NCBI RefSeq assembly: GCF_031845375.1
Contig: NZ_JAVREK010000002.1
Span: 124,001 to 188,000, forward strand
Source: Streptomonospora wellingtoniae
Lineage (GTDB): Bacteria > Actinomycetota > Actinomycetes > Streptosporangiales > Streptosporangiaceae
DNA length: 64,000 bases
Reading direction: 5' to 3'
Shown: positions 43,835 to 52,507 of the stretch, in pieces
How positions within the stretch are numbered: the stretch's first letter is position 1
Layout: every line of letters starts with the position of its first letter
Made by a program: the position numbers and the translations under genes
Notes under the pieces: model-generated
What the model saw: only the letters and a program-made list of their open reading frames with translations
What the model was told of the DNA's origin: nothing
The model's database searches: none

Positions 43835-43853
43835 GTAGTAGATGTAGTAGATT
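43825..43853 (+). promoter_or_regulatory. ctaG promoter with tandem GTAGTAGAT repeats
   Basis: GTAGTAGAT is present twice head to tail (43835-43843, 43844-43852). A possible -35 CCGACA (43825-43830) and -10 TAGATT (43848-43853) are 17 bp apart, so the repeats fill the spacer. TACTAC/GTAGTA units are known in BlaI/CopY-type operators. No BlaI gene is in the window. Confidence 0.45.
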
Positions 43854-43878
43854 TATCGTGGTCCGTGGTGGTGTTCGC

Positions 43879-44007
43879 GTGGACGTCCCTGTTCTGCTCG
43901 TCTCGTATGCGACCGGCTGGATCGCCCCGTGGATGTGGGGCGCGGCCGGGATACTGGTCGGCGCGGCCGCCGCTGCAGCGGTGATCCGCCACCGCGACCG
44001 CCAGTAG
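43879..44007 (+). CDS. Possible small membrane protein upstream of ctaG
   Basis: A 42-residue frame (GTG 43879 to TAG 44007) with a hydrophobic core, MDVPVLLVSYATGWIAPWMW and then a helix of Gly, Ala and Val ending in RHRDRQ. It lies 27 bp before the ctaG start, on the same strand and after the probable promoter. A GTG at 43858 would add seven residues. No Shine-Dalgarno is seen, so coding is uncertain. Confidence 0.3.
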   Translation: MDVPVLLVSYATGWIAPWMWGAAGILVGAAAAAAVIRHRDRQ

Positions 44008-44034
44008 CGACCCCTGACCCACGGAGCGACCCGC

Positions 44035-46107
44035 GTGAGTTCCCCCGGAGTCCGCGAGGGCGACCTCCCGAGCGAGGAGCCCGCCGAGAGCCCCGCGCCG
44101 GAAGCGACCGTCCGCGCCCCCGGTGCCGACACCGCCGCGACCATCGCCGTCGCCGCCGCCGCGTCGGGCCTGATCGCCCTCGTCGTCGCCCTCGTCGCAG
44201 GCGGTGCGGTCACCGTCCGGGTGATCCCCGGCCTTCCCGACGCGGGCCCCGTCACCCGCTGGGGGCTTCCCACCGCCGCCGCGGTGCGCGACGCCGCCGC
44301 CGCGCTGACCGTGGGCCTGCTCGTGCTGGGCGCCTTCCTGCTGCCGCTGCGCAAGGGCGCTCTGGGGGCGCAGGCGCTGGGCTACGTGCGTGCCGCGGCC
44401 TGGCCGGCGCTGGTGTGGGCGGCCGCTGCCGGTGCCCTGCTGGTCTTCCAGCTCTCCGACGTCTCCGGGCTTCCGCCCGGCGAAGTCGTGGGCGACCAGC
44501 TGACCAGCTACGCCGTCTCGGTGGCCCAGGGCATCGGGCTGCTGGCGGTGATCCTGCTGGCCTGCGCCGCGGCGCTGCTGAGCCGCACCGCCGAGACCGC
44601 CGCCGGCGCCCTGGCCCCGCTCGCCCTGGCCGTCGCCGGGCTGATGCCGCCGGCGCTGACCGGCCACTCCGCCTCCGCAGGAAGTCACGAACTCGCCATC
44701 ACCGGCCTTGCGCTGCACGTCCTCGCGGTCTCGCTGTGGGTGGGCGGACTGATCGCGGTGACCTTCCACGGGCTGCGAGCCGGGGCCGCGAACCCCGCCG
44801 TCGCCGCCGAGCGCTTCAGCCGGATGGCCCTGTGGGCCTACATCGGCGTGGGCGTGGGCGGCCTCGCCAGCGCCGCCAGCCGCCTCTATTCGGTGTCCGA
44901 CCTGGTCACCACGTCCTACGGCCTGCTCATCCTGATCAAGGCCGTGCTGTTCGGCGCGCTCGGCGCGCTCGGCTGGGCCCACCGCCGCCGGACGATCCCG
45001 CGCATCGCCGAGGCCGGCGGCCGCCGCCTGTTCGCGCGCCTGGCCGGGGTGGAGATCGCGGTCATGTCGGCCACGATGGGCATCGCGGCCGCGCTGAGCC
45101 GCACTCCGCCCCCGGAGCAGCAAGGCACGGTGACCAAGGCCGAGGCGGTCCTGGGTTTCCCCGTCCCGCCCCCGGTCAGCGTGCAGACCCTGCTCACCCT
45201 GTGGCGGCCCGACCTGTTCTTCGCGCTGGTGGTCGTGGTGCTGGGCGGCGGCTACGCGGCGGGCGTGCTGCGCCTGCTGCGCCGCGGCGACAGCTGGCCC
45301 TGGGGCCGCACCCTCTCCTGGGCGGCGGGCCTGGCGGTGCTGGTAGCCATGCTGCTCAGCGGCGTGGCGACGTATTCGATGGTGACCTTCAGCATGCACA
45401 TGGTGCAGCACATGGTGCTGTCCATGCTCGTGCCGATCCTGCTGGTGCTGGGCGCGCCGGTCACCCTGGCGCTGCGGGCGCTGCACCCGGCCCGCATCCG
45501 CGGCGACCGCGGGCCGCGCGAGTGGCTCGCCGCCTTCATCAACAGCGGGTTCTCCAAGGCCGCCACCCATCCGGCGGTGGCGGCCCCCCTGTTCGTCCTC
45601 AGCCCCTACGCGCTGTACTTCACCCCGCTGTTCCCGGCGCTGATGAACGACCACACCGGGCACCTGCTGATGAACGTGCACTTCCTGCTCACGGGGTTCC
45701 TCTACTACTGGATCATCGTGGGCGTGGATCCGGGGCCGCGCAACCTGCCCTATCTGCTGCGGCTGGTGCTCCTGCTGGCGGCCATGGGCGTGCACGCGTT
45801 CTTCGGCATCACGATCATGATGCAGTCCGCCCCGCTCGCGATGGAGTACTACGGGCAGTTCGACGTGCCCTGGTTGGACGCCCAGAGCGCCGACCAGTAC
45901 GCGGGCGGCGGCATCGCCTGGGCGGTCGGCGAGGTCCCCACGGGCCTGGTGATGCTCGCCATGGTCCGCCAGTGGTGGATCGACGACGAGCGCGCCGAGC
46001 GCCGCAGGGAGCGCCACAGCAGGCGCGGCGGTTCCGACGACGCCGACATGGACGCCTACAACGCCTACCTGGCCGAGCTCGACCGGCGCTCGAAGGGCGG
46101 GGCCTGA
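44035..46107 (+). CDS. CopD-CtaG fusion membrane protein
   Basis: A 690-residue polytopic protein that fuses two copper-linked families. Residues 1-360 resemble CopD copper-import proteins (about eight helices, with ITGLALHVLAVSLWVGG). Residues 380-650 resemble CtaG/caa3-type assembly factors (SMHMVQHMVLSMLVPILLVLGAP, LLMNVHFLLTGFLYYW). The CtaG part bears several His/Met residues in helices that could bind copper. It is probably involved in cytochrome oxidase copper supply. Start GTG 44035. Tail is charged. Confidence 0.87.
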   Translation: MSSPGVREGDLPSEEPAESPAPEATVRAPGADTAATIAVAAAASGLIALVVALVAGGAVTVRVIPGLPDAGPVTRWGLPTAAAVRDAAAALTVGLLVLGAFLLPLRKGALGAQALGYVRAAAWPALVWAAAAGALLVFQLSDVSGLPPGEVVGDQLTSYAVSVAQGIGLLAVILLACAAALLSRTAETAAGALAPLALAVAGLMPPALTGHSASAGSHELAITGLALHVLAVSLWVGGLIAVTFHGLRAGAANPAVAAERFSRMALWAYIGVGVGGLASAASRLYSVSDLVTTSYGLLILIKAVLFGALGALGWAHRRRTIPRIAEAGGRRLFARLAGVEIAVMSATMGIAAALSRTPPPEQQGTVTKAEAVLGFPVPPPVSVQTLLTLWRPDLFFALVVVVLGGGYAAGVLRLLRRGDSWPWGRTLSWAAGLAVLVAMLLSGVATYSMVTFSMHMVQHMVLSMLVPILLVLGAPVTLALRALHPARIRGDRGPREWLAAFINSGFSKAATHPAVAAPLFVLSPYALYFTPLFPALMNDHTGHLLMNVHFLLTGFLYYWIIVGVDPGPRNLPYLLRLVLLLAAMGVHAFFGITIMMQSAPLAMEYYGQFDVPWLDAQSADQYAGGGIAWAVGEVPTGLVMLAMVRQWWIDDERAERRRERHSRRGGSDDADMDAYNAYLAELDRRSKGGA

Positions 46108-46135
46108 CACCGCGTCCTCCGCCCAGAGCGGAAAA

Positions 46136-46167
46136 CGGCGCCCCTCCTCCGCGACGGGGTGGCGCCG
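46136..46167 (+). terminator. Putative hairpin terminator of ctaG
   Basis: A CGGCGCC/GGCGCCG stem (7 bp, 18-nt loop, perhaps longer with mismatches) lies between the ctaG stop and the LLM oxidoreductase start. Confidence 0.4.
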
Positions 46168-46195
46168 AAAGCCCGATTCCGGTTGGGTCGGAGCC

Positions 46196-47119
46196 ATGAG
46201 GAAATTCCGGTTCGGTTTCAACAGCCGCCAACAGGAGATCGACCGCTGGATGCAGGTGTGCCGGTCCGCTGAGGAGGCGGGCTACGACGCCGTCCAGGTT
46301 CCCGACCACCTGGGGGCCGCCTCGCCCTTCGCGCTGCTGGCCGCCGCGGCCGCCGCGACCTCGCGTGTCCGGCTCGGCACCCTGGTGCTCAACAACGAGT
46401 TCTGGAACCCCGCCCTGCTGGCGCGCGAAGCCGCGACGGTGGACCGGATCTCCGGAGGGCGGTTGGAGCTCGGCCTGGGCGCCGGGCACATGAAGTCCGA
46501 GTTCGAGGCGGCGGGGATCCCCTGGCGCTCCCACGCCGAGCGGATCGAGCGGCTGGAGCGCAGCATCGGCGAGCTGGACCGGTTGTTCGCCGAAGACGGC
46601 CAGGAGCCGCTCCCGCACCAGGTCCCGCGTCCGCCGCTGCTGATCGGCGCCAACGGCGACGCCGGCCTCGCGCTGGCCGCGCGCCACGCCGACATCGTGG
46701 GCTTCGCCGGCCTAAGGCAGATCAAGGGCCGTCGCATGGGCACCTTCCGCGTCGACGACCGGGACGAGGCGCGGCGCCGCGTGGACTTCGTCCGCGCGAA
46801 GGCGGGCCAGCGGGCGGACGCCCTGGAGTTCAACATGCTGGCGCAGGCGGTGGTGGTGACCGACGACGCCGAGAAGAGCGCGGCCGAGCTCGTCGAGGGA
46901 TACTCCGAGACCGGACTGGACACCGTCCGCAAGGTGCTGGACTGCCCGTACGTGCTCGTCGGCACCGCCGACGAGATCGCGGCCAAGCTGGTCGGCAACC
47001 GCGAGGAGCTCGGGTTCTCCTACATCACCACCCACGGGGCCTTCCGCGAGGCGCTCGGCACGGTGATCCCCGTGGTGCGCGAGAAGGCCGGCGAGCAGCA
47101 GGCCGCGCCGACGGGTTGA
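46196..47119 (+). CDS. LLM-class F420-dependent oxidoreductase (TIGR03621-like)
   Basis: A 307-residue luciferase-like TIM barrel. It begins RFGFNSRQQEIDRWMQVCRS, includes YDAVQVPDHLG and RVRLGTLVLNNEFWNP, and has SGGRLELGLGAGHMKSEFEAAGI. This is the TIGR03621 pattern of actinobacterial F420-dependent oxidoreductases. It would reduce or oxidise an unknown substrate with F420. The start ATG 46196 has GGAG just upstream. Convergent with the gene pair that follows. Confidence 0.88.
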   Translation: MRKFRFGFNSRQQEIDRWMQVCRSAEEAGYDAVQVPDHLGAASPFALLAAAAAATSRVRLGTLVLNNEFWNPALLAREAATVDRISGGRLELGLGAGHMKSEFEAAGIPWRSHAERIERLERSIGELDRLFAEDGQEPLPHQVPRPPLLIGANGDAGLALAARHADIVGFAGLRQIKGRRMGTFRVDDRDEARRRVDFVRAKAGQRADALEFNMLAQAVVVTDDAEKSAAELVEGYSETGLDTVRKVLDCPYVLVGTADEIAAKLVGNREELGFSYITTHGAFREALGTVIPVVREKAGEQQAAPTG

Positions 47120-47237
47120 GGGCGCTCGGGGTCGGCGGTCCCGGCGGCACGCGGTCGGGACCGGAGGCTGCCGTACCGGTCGCGGGCCGACCGCCGCGGA
47201 GCGGGTCGTGGTCAGGCCGGTTCCGGCCGGAGCAGCA

Positions 47238-47660
47238 TCACGCCAGCAGAAGGGCGATTGCGGTGCCGGCGGCGCCCAGCGCGGCGCACACCACCAGGCC
47301 GCCGCCCGCCACGGCCGGCGTGAGCCGCAGGCCCCGCGGTCCGGCGACGCCCAGCCCGGCCGCGGCCTGTCGCGCCACCAGGGGAAGCAGCGCCATGCCG
47401 GCTGCGTAGACCACCACCACCGCCGCCGAGGCGACCAGGAACGCCTGGAGGGCCCCCGCCGCCGGATCGCCGCCCAGCGTGCGGCCCGCCGCGAGCGCGG
47501 GGACCGCCAGGAGCAGCCCGGCGCAGACGGCACCGAGCGCGCCCTTGGCGGGCGCGGCGGCGGACCGCCCGGCGACCAGCAGCAGCCCGACGAGGGCCGC
47601 CAGCATGACCGCACCCGCGATCCCGAACACAGCGATGTCGACCAGGGAGCTCACCCGCAC
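47238..47660 (-). CDS. Small integral membrane protein
   Basis: A 140-residue protein of four hydrophobic helices (about residues 4-27, 38-55, 60-90, 112-140), joined by short loops with Gly, Ala and Arg. It has no visible enzymatic motif. GTG 47660 or GTG 47654 starts are possible; the first follows the upstream gene's TAA by one base, so the two genes are translationally coupled. Function unknown. Perhaps a membrane partner of the P-loop protein upstream. Confidence 0.6.
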   Translation of the reverse strand: MRVSSLVDIAVFGIAGAVMLAALVGLLLVAGRSAAAPAKGALGAVCAGLLLAVPALAAGRTLGGDPAAGALQAFLVASAAVVVVYAAGMALLPLVARQAAAGLGVAGPRGLRLTPAVAGGGLVVCAALGAAGTAIALLLA

Positions 47661-47661
47661 A

Positions 47662-48357
47662 TTATGGCACCGCCCGGGGCGCGGCCCCGCCGTCCCCCGG
47701 CTCGGCGGCGGCCGGTGCGAAGCGGATCTCGGCCAGCTCGGCGGCCGCCGAGCGGTCCAGCAGGAGCAGCGAGCGCGCTGCCGGAACCACCGCCCCCGGG
47801 CCCCGAGCGCAGTCGAGGAGCACGCGGTTCCACCGACGCACATGCCGCCGGTGGGTGCGCGGGGTGAGCGCCCGTCCGCGCCGGATCTGGGCCTCCAGTG
47901 CGGCCCGCGGATCGACGTCGATGAGCAGCAGGTTGACCTCCCGCCCGCGGTGGCGGCAGTAGCGGCCCAGCAGGCCCAGCACCGCGCGGTGCGTCGCGGT
48001 CACGTGTACTGCGACCGGGCCGCCGCCCTTGCGCAGGGCGCGCAGCACGCGCAGGTAGTGCAGGAGGTGCGTCGCCCAGCGCCAAACGGGGTAGGGGAGT
48101 GCGCGCAGTCGGCGGGCGAGCCGGTTGCGTGCCTGCTGGGAGTCGATCACCCGCGCGCCGCCGGGCGTCGCGACCGGCATGGTCTCGGTGCCTTCGAGCG
48201 CGAACAGGCGGTTGAGCAGCGTGCTCTTGCCGGCGCCGGGAATGCCGCCCACCAGCAGCAGCGAGTCGGTCGGATACCGCAGTATGCGCGGTGCCTCCTC
48301 CGCGCTCAGCGCGCGTGCGGGGGAGGGGACAGGGGCAGGGCCCGTCGAAGGGAACAT
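47662..48357 (-). CDS. P-loop NTPase (AAA/zeta-kinase-like fold)
   Basis: A 231-residue protein with Walker A GGIPGAGKSTLLNRL (about residues 37-51) and a beta strand VNLLLIDVDPRAALEAQIRRGR typical of small kinase-like P-loop proteins. Conserved Arg residues (RTHRRHVRRWNR) form a lid-like helix. It could phosphorylate a small molecule or act as an NTP switch. ATG 48357. The stop TAA (47662) is one base from the start of the membrane protein. No homologue identified with certainty. Confidence 0.7.
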   Translation of the reverse strand: MFPSTGPAPVPSPARALSAEEAPRILRYPTDSLLLVGGIPGAGKSTLLNRLFALEGTETMPVATPGGARVIDSQQARNRLARRLRALPYPVWRWATHLLHYLRVLRALRKGGGPVAVHVTATHRAVLGLLGRYCRHRGREVNLLLIDVDPRAALEAQIRRGRALTPRTHRRHVRRWNRVLLDCARGPGAVVPAARSLLLLDRSAAAELAEIRFAPAAAEPGDGGAAPRAVP

Positions 48358-48489
48358 GTCGGTGGTTATGCGCCTTTCGGATAAGCCATCGTTAAGAGGC
48401 GGTCTGAAATTCGGTCGGAGCGGCCGGTGCGGAGTGCCGGTGGTGCGGCGGGGCCGTTCGGTGGTGGAACGAGTGCTTGGAGTGCGGAA

Positions 48490-49356
48490 ATGGGACGTGG
48501 CGACCGCGGAATCGCGCTGGGGCCCTCGCAGCGGGTACCGCCGATCGGGCAGGGCACCTGGCACATGGGTGAGAGGGCGGACCGGCGCGCCGACGAGGTC
48601 CGGGCACTGCGCGCGGGAATCGATGCGGGGATGACCCTGATCGACACTGCGGAAATGTACGGCGAGGGCGGCGCCGAACGCGTGGTCGGCGAGGCGGTCG
48701 CCGGCCGGCGCGAGGAGGTCGTCCTCGTCTCCAAGGTCTACCCGAGCAACGCCGGTCGACGCAGGGCCAAGACCGCGTGTGAGCGGAGCCTCAGCCGGCT
48801 GGGGACCGACACCGTCGACGTGTACCTGCTGCACTGGCAGGGGCCCGTTCCCCTGTCGGAGACCGCCGCGGTGATGGAGGAGCTCCGCGACGAGGGAAAG
48901 ATCCGCCACTGGGGCGTGTCCAACTTCGACACCGAGGCGATGGAGCGCCTGTGGCGCGTCCCCGCGGGCCAAGCCTGCGTCACCGACCAGGTCCTGTACA
49001 ACCTGGCCTCACGCGGGATCGAGTACGACCTGCTCCCGTGGTGCCGCGGAACCGCGCCCGGGCTGCCGGTGATGGCCTACTCGCCGCTGGCCCAGGGCGG
49101 CGGCGGGCGCCGCGGGATCCTGGAGGATCCGGTCCTGGCCGAAATCGCGGCCGGGCGGGGAGTGCAGCCCGCCCACATCGCCCTGGCCTGGACGGTCCGC
49201 GATGGCGACGTGGTCGCCATCCCCAAGGCCGCCGATCCCGCCCACGCCCGCCAGAACGCCGAAGCCATGGAAATCCGGCTCACCGCCGACGAGCTCGCCG
49301 CCCTCGACCGGGCCTTCCCGCCGCCGACCCGCGGCACTCCGCTGGAGATCCTGTGA
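48490..49356 (+). CDS. Aldo/keto reductase
   Basis: A 288-residue NADPH-dependent TIM-barrel reductase. The catalytic tetrad is visible: Asp and Tyr in LIDTAEMYGEGGAE, Lys in VSKVYP and His in YLLHWQG. The C-terminal cofactor site is AIPKAADPAHARQN. The family reduces aldehydes, ketones or sugars. ATG 48490 fits a GGAG eight bases upstream. Divergent from the P-loop gene. Palindrome copy 4 follows its stop. Confidence 0.9.
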   Translation: MGRGDRGIALGPSQRVPPIGQGTWHMGERADRRADEVRALRAGIDAGMTLIDTAEMYGEGGAERVVGEAVAGRREEVVLVSKVYPSNAGRRRAKTACERSLSRLGTDTVDVYLLHWQGPVPLSETAAVMEELRDEGKIRHWGVSNFDTEAMERLWRVPAGQACVTDQVLYNLASRGIEYDLLPWCRGTAPGLPVMAYSPLAQGGGGRRGILEDPVLAEIAAGRGVQPAHIALAWTVRDGDVVAIPKAADPAHARQNAEAMEIRLTADELAALDRAFPPPTRGTPLEIL

Positions 49357-49391
49357 GCATGCGCCGACCGCCCCCCCCGCCACGTCACCCC

Positions 49392-49448
49392 GATGTGCAG
49401 CCGTCGCAGATGGAAATCGCTTTCCTTGACGACGGCTGCAAGGTCGGC
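49392..49448. repeat. Dispersed palindromic element, copy 4 (diverged)
   Basis: TGCAGCCGTCG and CGACGGCTGCA arms flank a GGAAATCGCTTTCC centre, itself a perfect small hairpin. The outer arms have diverged from the family consensus by base pairs that often keep pairing. It lies between the convergent aldo/keto reductase and sbcC. Confidence 0.8.
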
Positions 49449-49480
49449 GGGTTGGGGGACCGGGCCGCGGGCCGGGCCCT

Positions 49481-52400
49481 TCAGCCCGTCTGCTGGAGGC
49501 GGGAGCCCGTGGGGGTCTTGACCACCTTCAGTCGGGTGGTGATGCGGGTGCGGAGGTCGGCCACGTGGCTGACCACGCCCACGGCGCGACCGCCGTCGCG
49601 CAGCGCGTCGAGGACCTCCAGGACCTCTTCCAGGGTCTCTTCGTCCAGGGTGCCGAAGCCCTCGTCGATGAAGAGGGTGTGCATGTCGCCGCCGCCCGCC
49701 TCCTGGGCGGCGACGTCGCCCAGGCCCAGGGCCAGCGCGAGCGACGCCACGAAGGTTTCGCCGCCCGAGAGGGTGGCGGGGTCGCGCTCCTGGCCGGTCC
49801 AGGCGTCCAGTACCCGCAGACCCAGCCCGCCGCCCGAGCGGGAGCGGTCGCCCGCGGCCTTGTCGACGGTGTGGCGCAGCTCGTAGCGGGCGCCCGCCAT
49901 GGTCGTGAGCCGGTCGTTGGCCGCGGCCACCACCTGTTCCAGCCGTGCGGCGAGCACGTAGGCCGACAGCTTGACGTTCTCGCGGTTGTCGGCCGAGGTT
50001 CCTGCGGCCAGGCGCGCCAGACCGGCGGCGACGCTGTGCCGGCGGCGGGCGGGGCGGGACGCCGCCAACCGGTGCTCCAGCCCGGCGCGCAGCTCAGCGA
50101 GCCGCTGGGCCCGCTCCGCGAAGCGGTCGCGCCAGCGCACCGCGTGTTCGGCGGCGCCCTCGGCGTCCTCGGCGGCCGCCGACAGCCCTGCCGTGTCCGG
50201 TGCCGGGCGGGCGCCCGCCGCCGCGAGATCCGCATCGTCGAGAAGGGCGCGCACCGCGGCCGCCTCGTCGTCGTGGGCGCGGATCCGCTCGCGCAGCCGG
50301 CGGCGCTCGTCGTCGCCGCGCTCGGCGGCCCGCACCCGGTGGGCGCCGGTGAACCCGGCTTCGGCGGTGGCGGCGCGCGCGTCGCGTTCGGCGGCGCGAA
50401 GGTCGGCGGCGGCGGCCGACCGGTCGTCCAGCGCCTGCACCGCCGCCTTGAGCAGGTCGGCCTCCTCTGCCAGCCGGCCGATCCGCGTGGCCAGGTCCGC
50501 GTCCTCGCCCCGGGCGTCGTCGAGCGTGCGGGCGAGCCGGCCGGCCTCGGCGGCCTTGGTTTCGCGGACCTTCTCCGATTCGGCGATGGCGCGGGTCAGC
50601 GCGGCCTCGTCGGTGCGCGCCTTCTCGACGTCGGCGTCGATGCGCTGCAGCTCCGCTGCGAGCCGCTCGACCTCGGCCGCCGCGGCGCCGAGTCGTTCCA
50701 GGTCGGCGCGGCGCCGCCCAACCGACGCGGCGGCCGCGTCCTCGTCCATGGCGCCCGCGGCGCCCTGAGCCGCCTCCAGCTTCGCGTTCAGCTCGGCGAC
50801 CGCGTTCTCGGCGGTGCTGCGCTCCGCGGCGGCCGTATCGGCGGCCGCGGTGGCCGCCTCCTCGTCCGCCGGGGAGGGCCGGTCGGCGGCTCCTTCGGCC
50901 GGAGCCGGGTGCTCGTCCGAGCCGCACACCGGGCACGCCCGCCCATTCTCCAGCCCGTCGGCGATTTCGGCGGCCATGCCCTCGATGCGCGAGCGGCGGA
51001 TCCCCTGCAACCGGTCGCGGGCCTCCTGCGCGGCGTCGACCCGGGCTCGGCGGCGCTCCTCGGCCTGCGCCAGTTCGCCGGTGAGCCGCTGCACAGCCCG
51101 GGCCGAGTCCAGCCGGGTGCGGGCGAGTTCGAGCGCCTCCTCGGCGCTCTCGCGCGATCCGGTCCGCCCTCGGGCCGCGTCCAGCTCGGCGGCGACCCGG
51201 GTGCGCCGCTCGGGCAGTGCGGCGGCCCGCTCGCGGCACTCCTCACGGCGGCGCCGCGCCTCGGCGGACTCGGTGTCGGCGGAGGCGATCTCCGAGCGCA
51301 CGGCCAGCAGCCGGTCGGCGTCGCCGCGGAGGTGCTCCAGCTTGGCGGCCTCGTCGCGGCGCGCGCGCTCGGCCGCCGACAGCGCCTCGCGCCGCCGGGC
51401 GGAGTCCGCGGAGTCACCGACGCCGGTGGAGCCGGTGCCGGGCCGGTCCCCGCCGCCCGCCCCGGGTGCCGGCTCGCCTACGAGGCCCAGCCGCTCGGCC
51501 GCGGCCAGTTCGGCCTTCTCCAGCTGCGTGCGCCGTTGGTCCTCGGTGCGCAGCAGGGGCATCACCCCGGCCGCGCGCTCGGCGGCGTCCAGCTCGGCGG
51601 CCGACTCCTCACGCTCGGGTTCGCGCCCGGCCAGCTCGTCCCGGCGGCGCAGCGCATCGGCGCGGCGCCGCTGCCGGCGCTCCAGCTCGCGGGCCTCGTC
51701 CAGGCGGCTGCGGGCCGCGTCACGCTCCTGCACGGCCGCCGCGGCGGCCTGCGCGGTGTCGTCTGCTGTACCGGCCGCTACCGCGGCCATCTCGGCCGCC
51801 CACGGCGCCAGTTCCTCCAGGTCGCCCTCGGGCCGGGGCGAGCGGCCGACCTCGGCGACCAGGCCTGCCTTTTCCGCGACCTGCGCCTCGGCGCGCTCGG
51901 CCTCCTTGCGGCAGACGTTCGCGTGCTCGTCCAACCACTTCTCGACCCTGGCGAAGACGTCGGTGGCGAAGATGCGTTCGAGGCTCGCCTGCCGCTCCCT
52001 GGCGTCGGCGCGCAGGAACCGCGCGAAGTCTCCCTGCGGAAGGAGCACGATCTGGCAGAACTGCGCCAGCGACAGCCCCAGCAGGTCGCCGACGATCTGG
52101 CCGGCCTCGTCGGGGCGGGTGGTCAGCCCGTGCCAGGCCCCCTCGACCAGCTCGGTGACGACGACCTTGGCCTTCTCCTCTGTGGTGCCGGTGCCGCGCT
52201 TCTTCGGCCGCTGCCAGGCGGGCCGGCGCAGGAAGTGCAGGCGGCGCCCGCGCACGGTGAGCTCCAGGGAGACTTCGGGCGCAGCGCCGGGGGAGGCGTG
52301 GTTGCTGCGGGGCGAGCGCGCGGCCTCGCGCGCCCCCGGCACGCGGCCGTAGAGCGCGAAGCACACGGCGTCCAGCACCGAGGTCTTGCCCGCGCCGGTG

Positions 52401-52507
52401 GGGCCGTGGATGAGGAAGAGGCCGCCGTCGCCGAGGCGGTCGAAGTCGACGGTCTCGGTCCCGGCGAAGGGGCCGAAGGCGCAGACCGTGAGCCTGTGCA
52501 GGCGCAT
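49481..52507 (-). CDS. sbcC: SbcC-type exonuclease ATPase subunit
   Basis: A 1008-residue Rad50-like protein. The N-terminal head has Walker A GPTGAGKTSVLD (residues 35-46) and the Q-loop region QIVLLPQGDFARFL. Long coiled coils are split by a zinc hook CPVCGSDEHP (near residue 524). The C-terminal head has LSGGETFVASLALALGL and the Walker B LFIDEGFGTLDE. With SbcD it processes hairpins and double-strand ends. ATG 52507 overlaps the sbcD stop by one base (TGATG). Confidence 0.95.
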   Translation of the reverse strand: MRLHRLTVCAFGPFAGTETVDFDRLGDGGLFLIHGPTGAGKTSVLDAVCFALYGRVPGAREAARSPRSNHASPGAAPEVSLELTVRGRRLHFLRRPAWQRPKKRGTGTTEEKAKVVVTELVEGAWHGLTTRPDEAGQIVGDLLGLSLAQFCQIVLLPQGDFARFLRADARERQASLERIFATDVFARVEKWLDEHANVCRKEAERAEAQVAEKAGLVAEVGRSPRPEGDLEELAPWAAEMAAVAAGTADDTAQAAAAAVQERDAARSRLDEARELERRQRRRADALRRRDELAGREPEREESAAELDAAERAAGVMPLLRTEDQRRTQLEKAELAAAERLGLVGEPAPGAGGGDRPGTGSTGVGDSADSARRREALSAAERARRDEAAKLEHLRGDADRLLAVRSEIASADTESAEARRRREECRERAAALPERRTRVAAELDAARGRTGSRESAEEALELARTRLDSARAVQRLTGELAQAEERRRARVDAAQEARDRLQGIRRSRIEGMAAEIADGLENGRACPVCGSDEHPAPAEGAADRPSPADEEAATAAADTAAAERSTAENAVAELNAKLEAAQGAAGAMDEDAAAASVGRRRADLERLGAAAAEVERLAAELQRIDADVEKARTDEAALTRAIAESEKVRETKAAEAGRLARTLDDARGEDADLATRIGRLAEEADLLKAAVQALDDRSAAAADLRAAERDARAATAEAGFTGAHRVRAAERGDDERRRLRERIRAHDDEAAAVRALLDDADLAAAGARPAPDTAGLSAAAEDAEGAAEHAVRWRDRFAERAQRLAELRAGLEHRLAASRPARRRHSVAAGLARLAAGTSADNRENVKLSAYVLAARLEQVVAAANDRLTTMAGARYELRHTVDKAAGDRSRSGGGLGLRVLDAWTGQERDPATLSGGETFVASLALALGLGDVAAQEAGGGDMHTLFIDEGFGTLDEETLEEVLEVLDALRDGGRAVGVVSHVADLRTRITTRLKVVKTPTGSRLQQTG

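Noticed and set aside
43646..43984. 112-codon frame upstream of ctaG
   Set aside because: Arg-rich composition of a shadow frame, no ribosome binding site, and it crosses the probable ctaG promoter.
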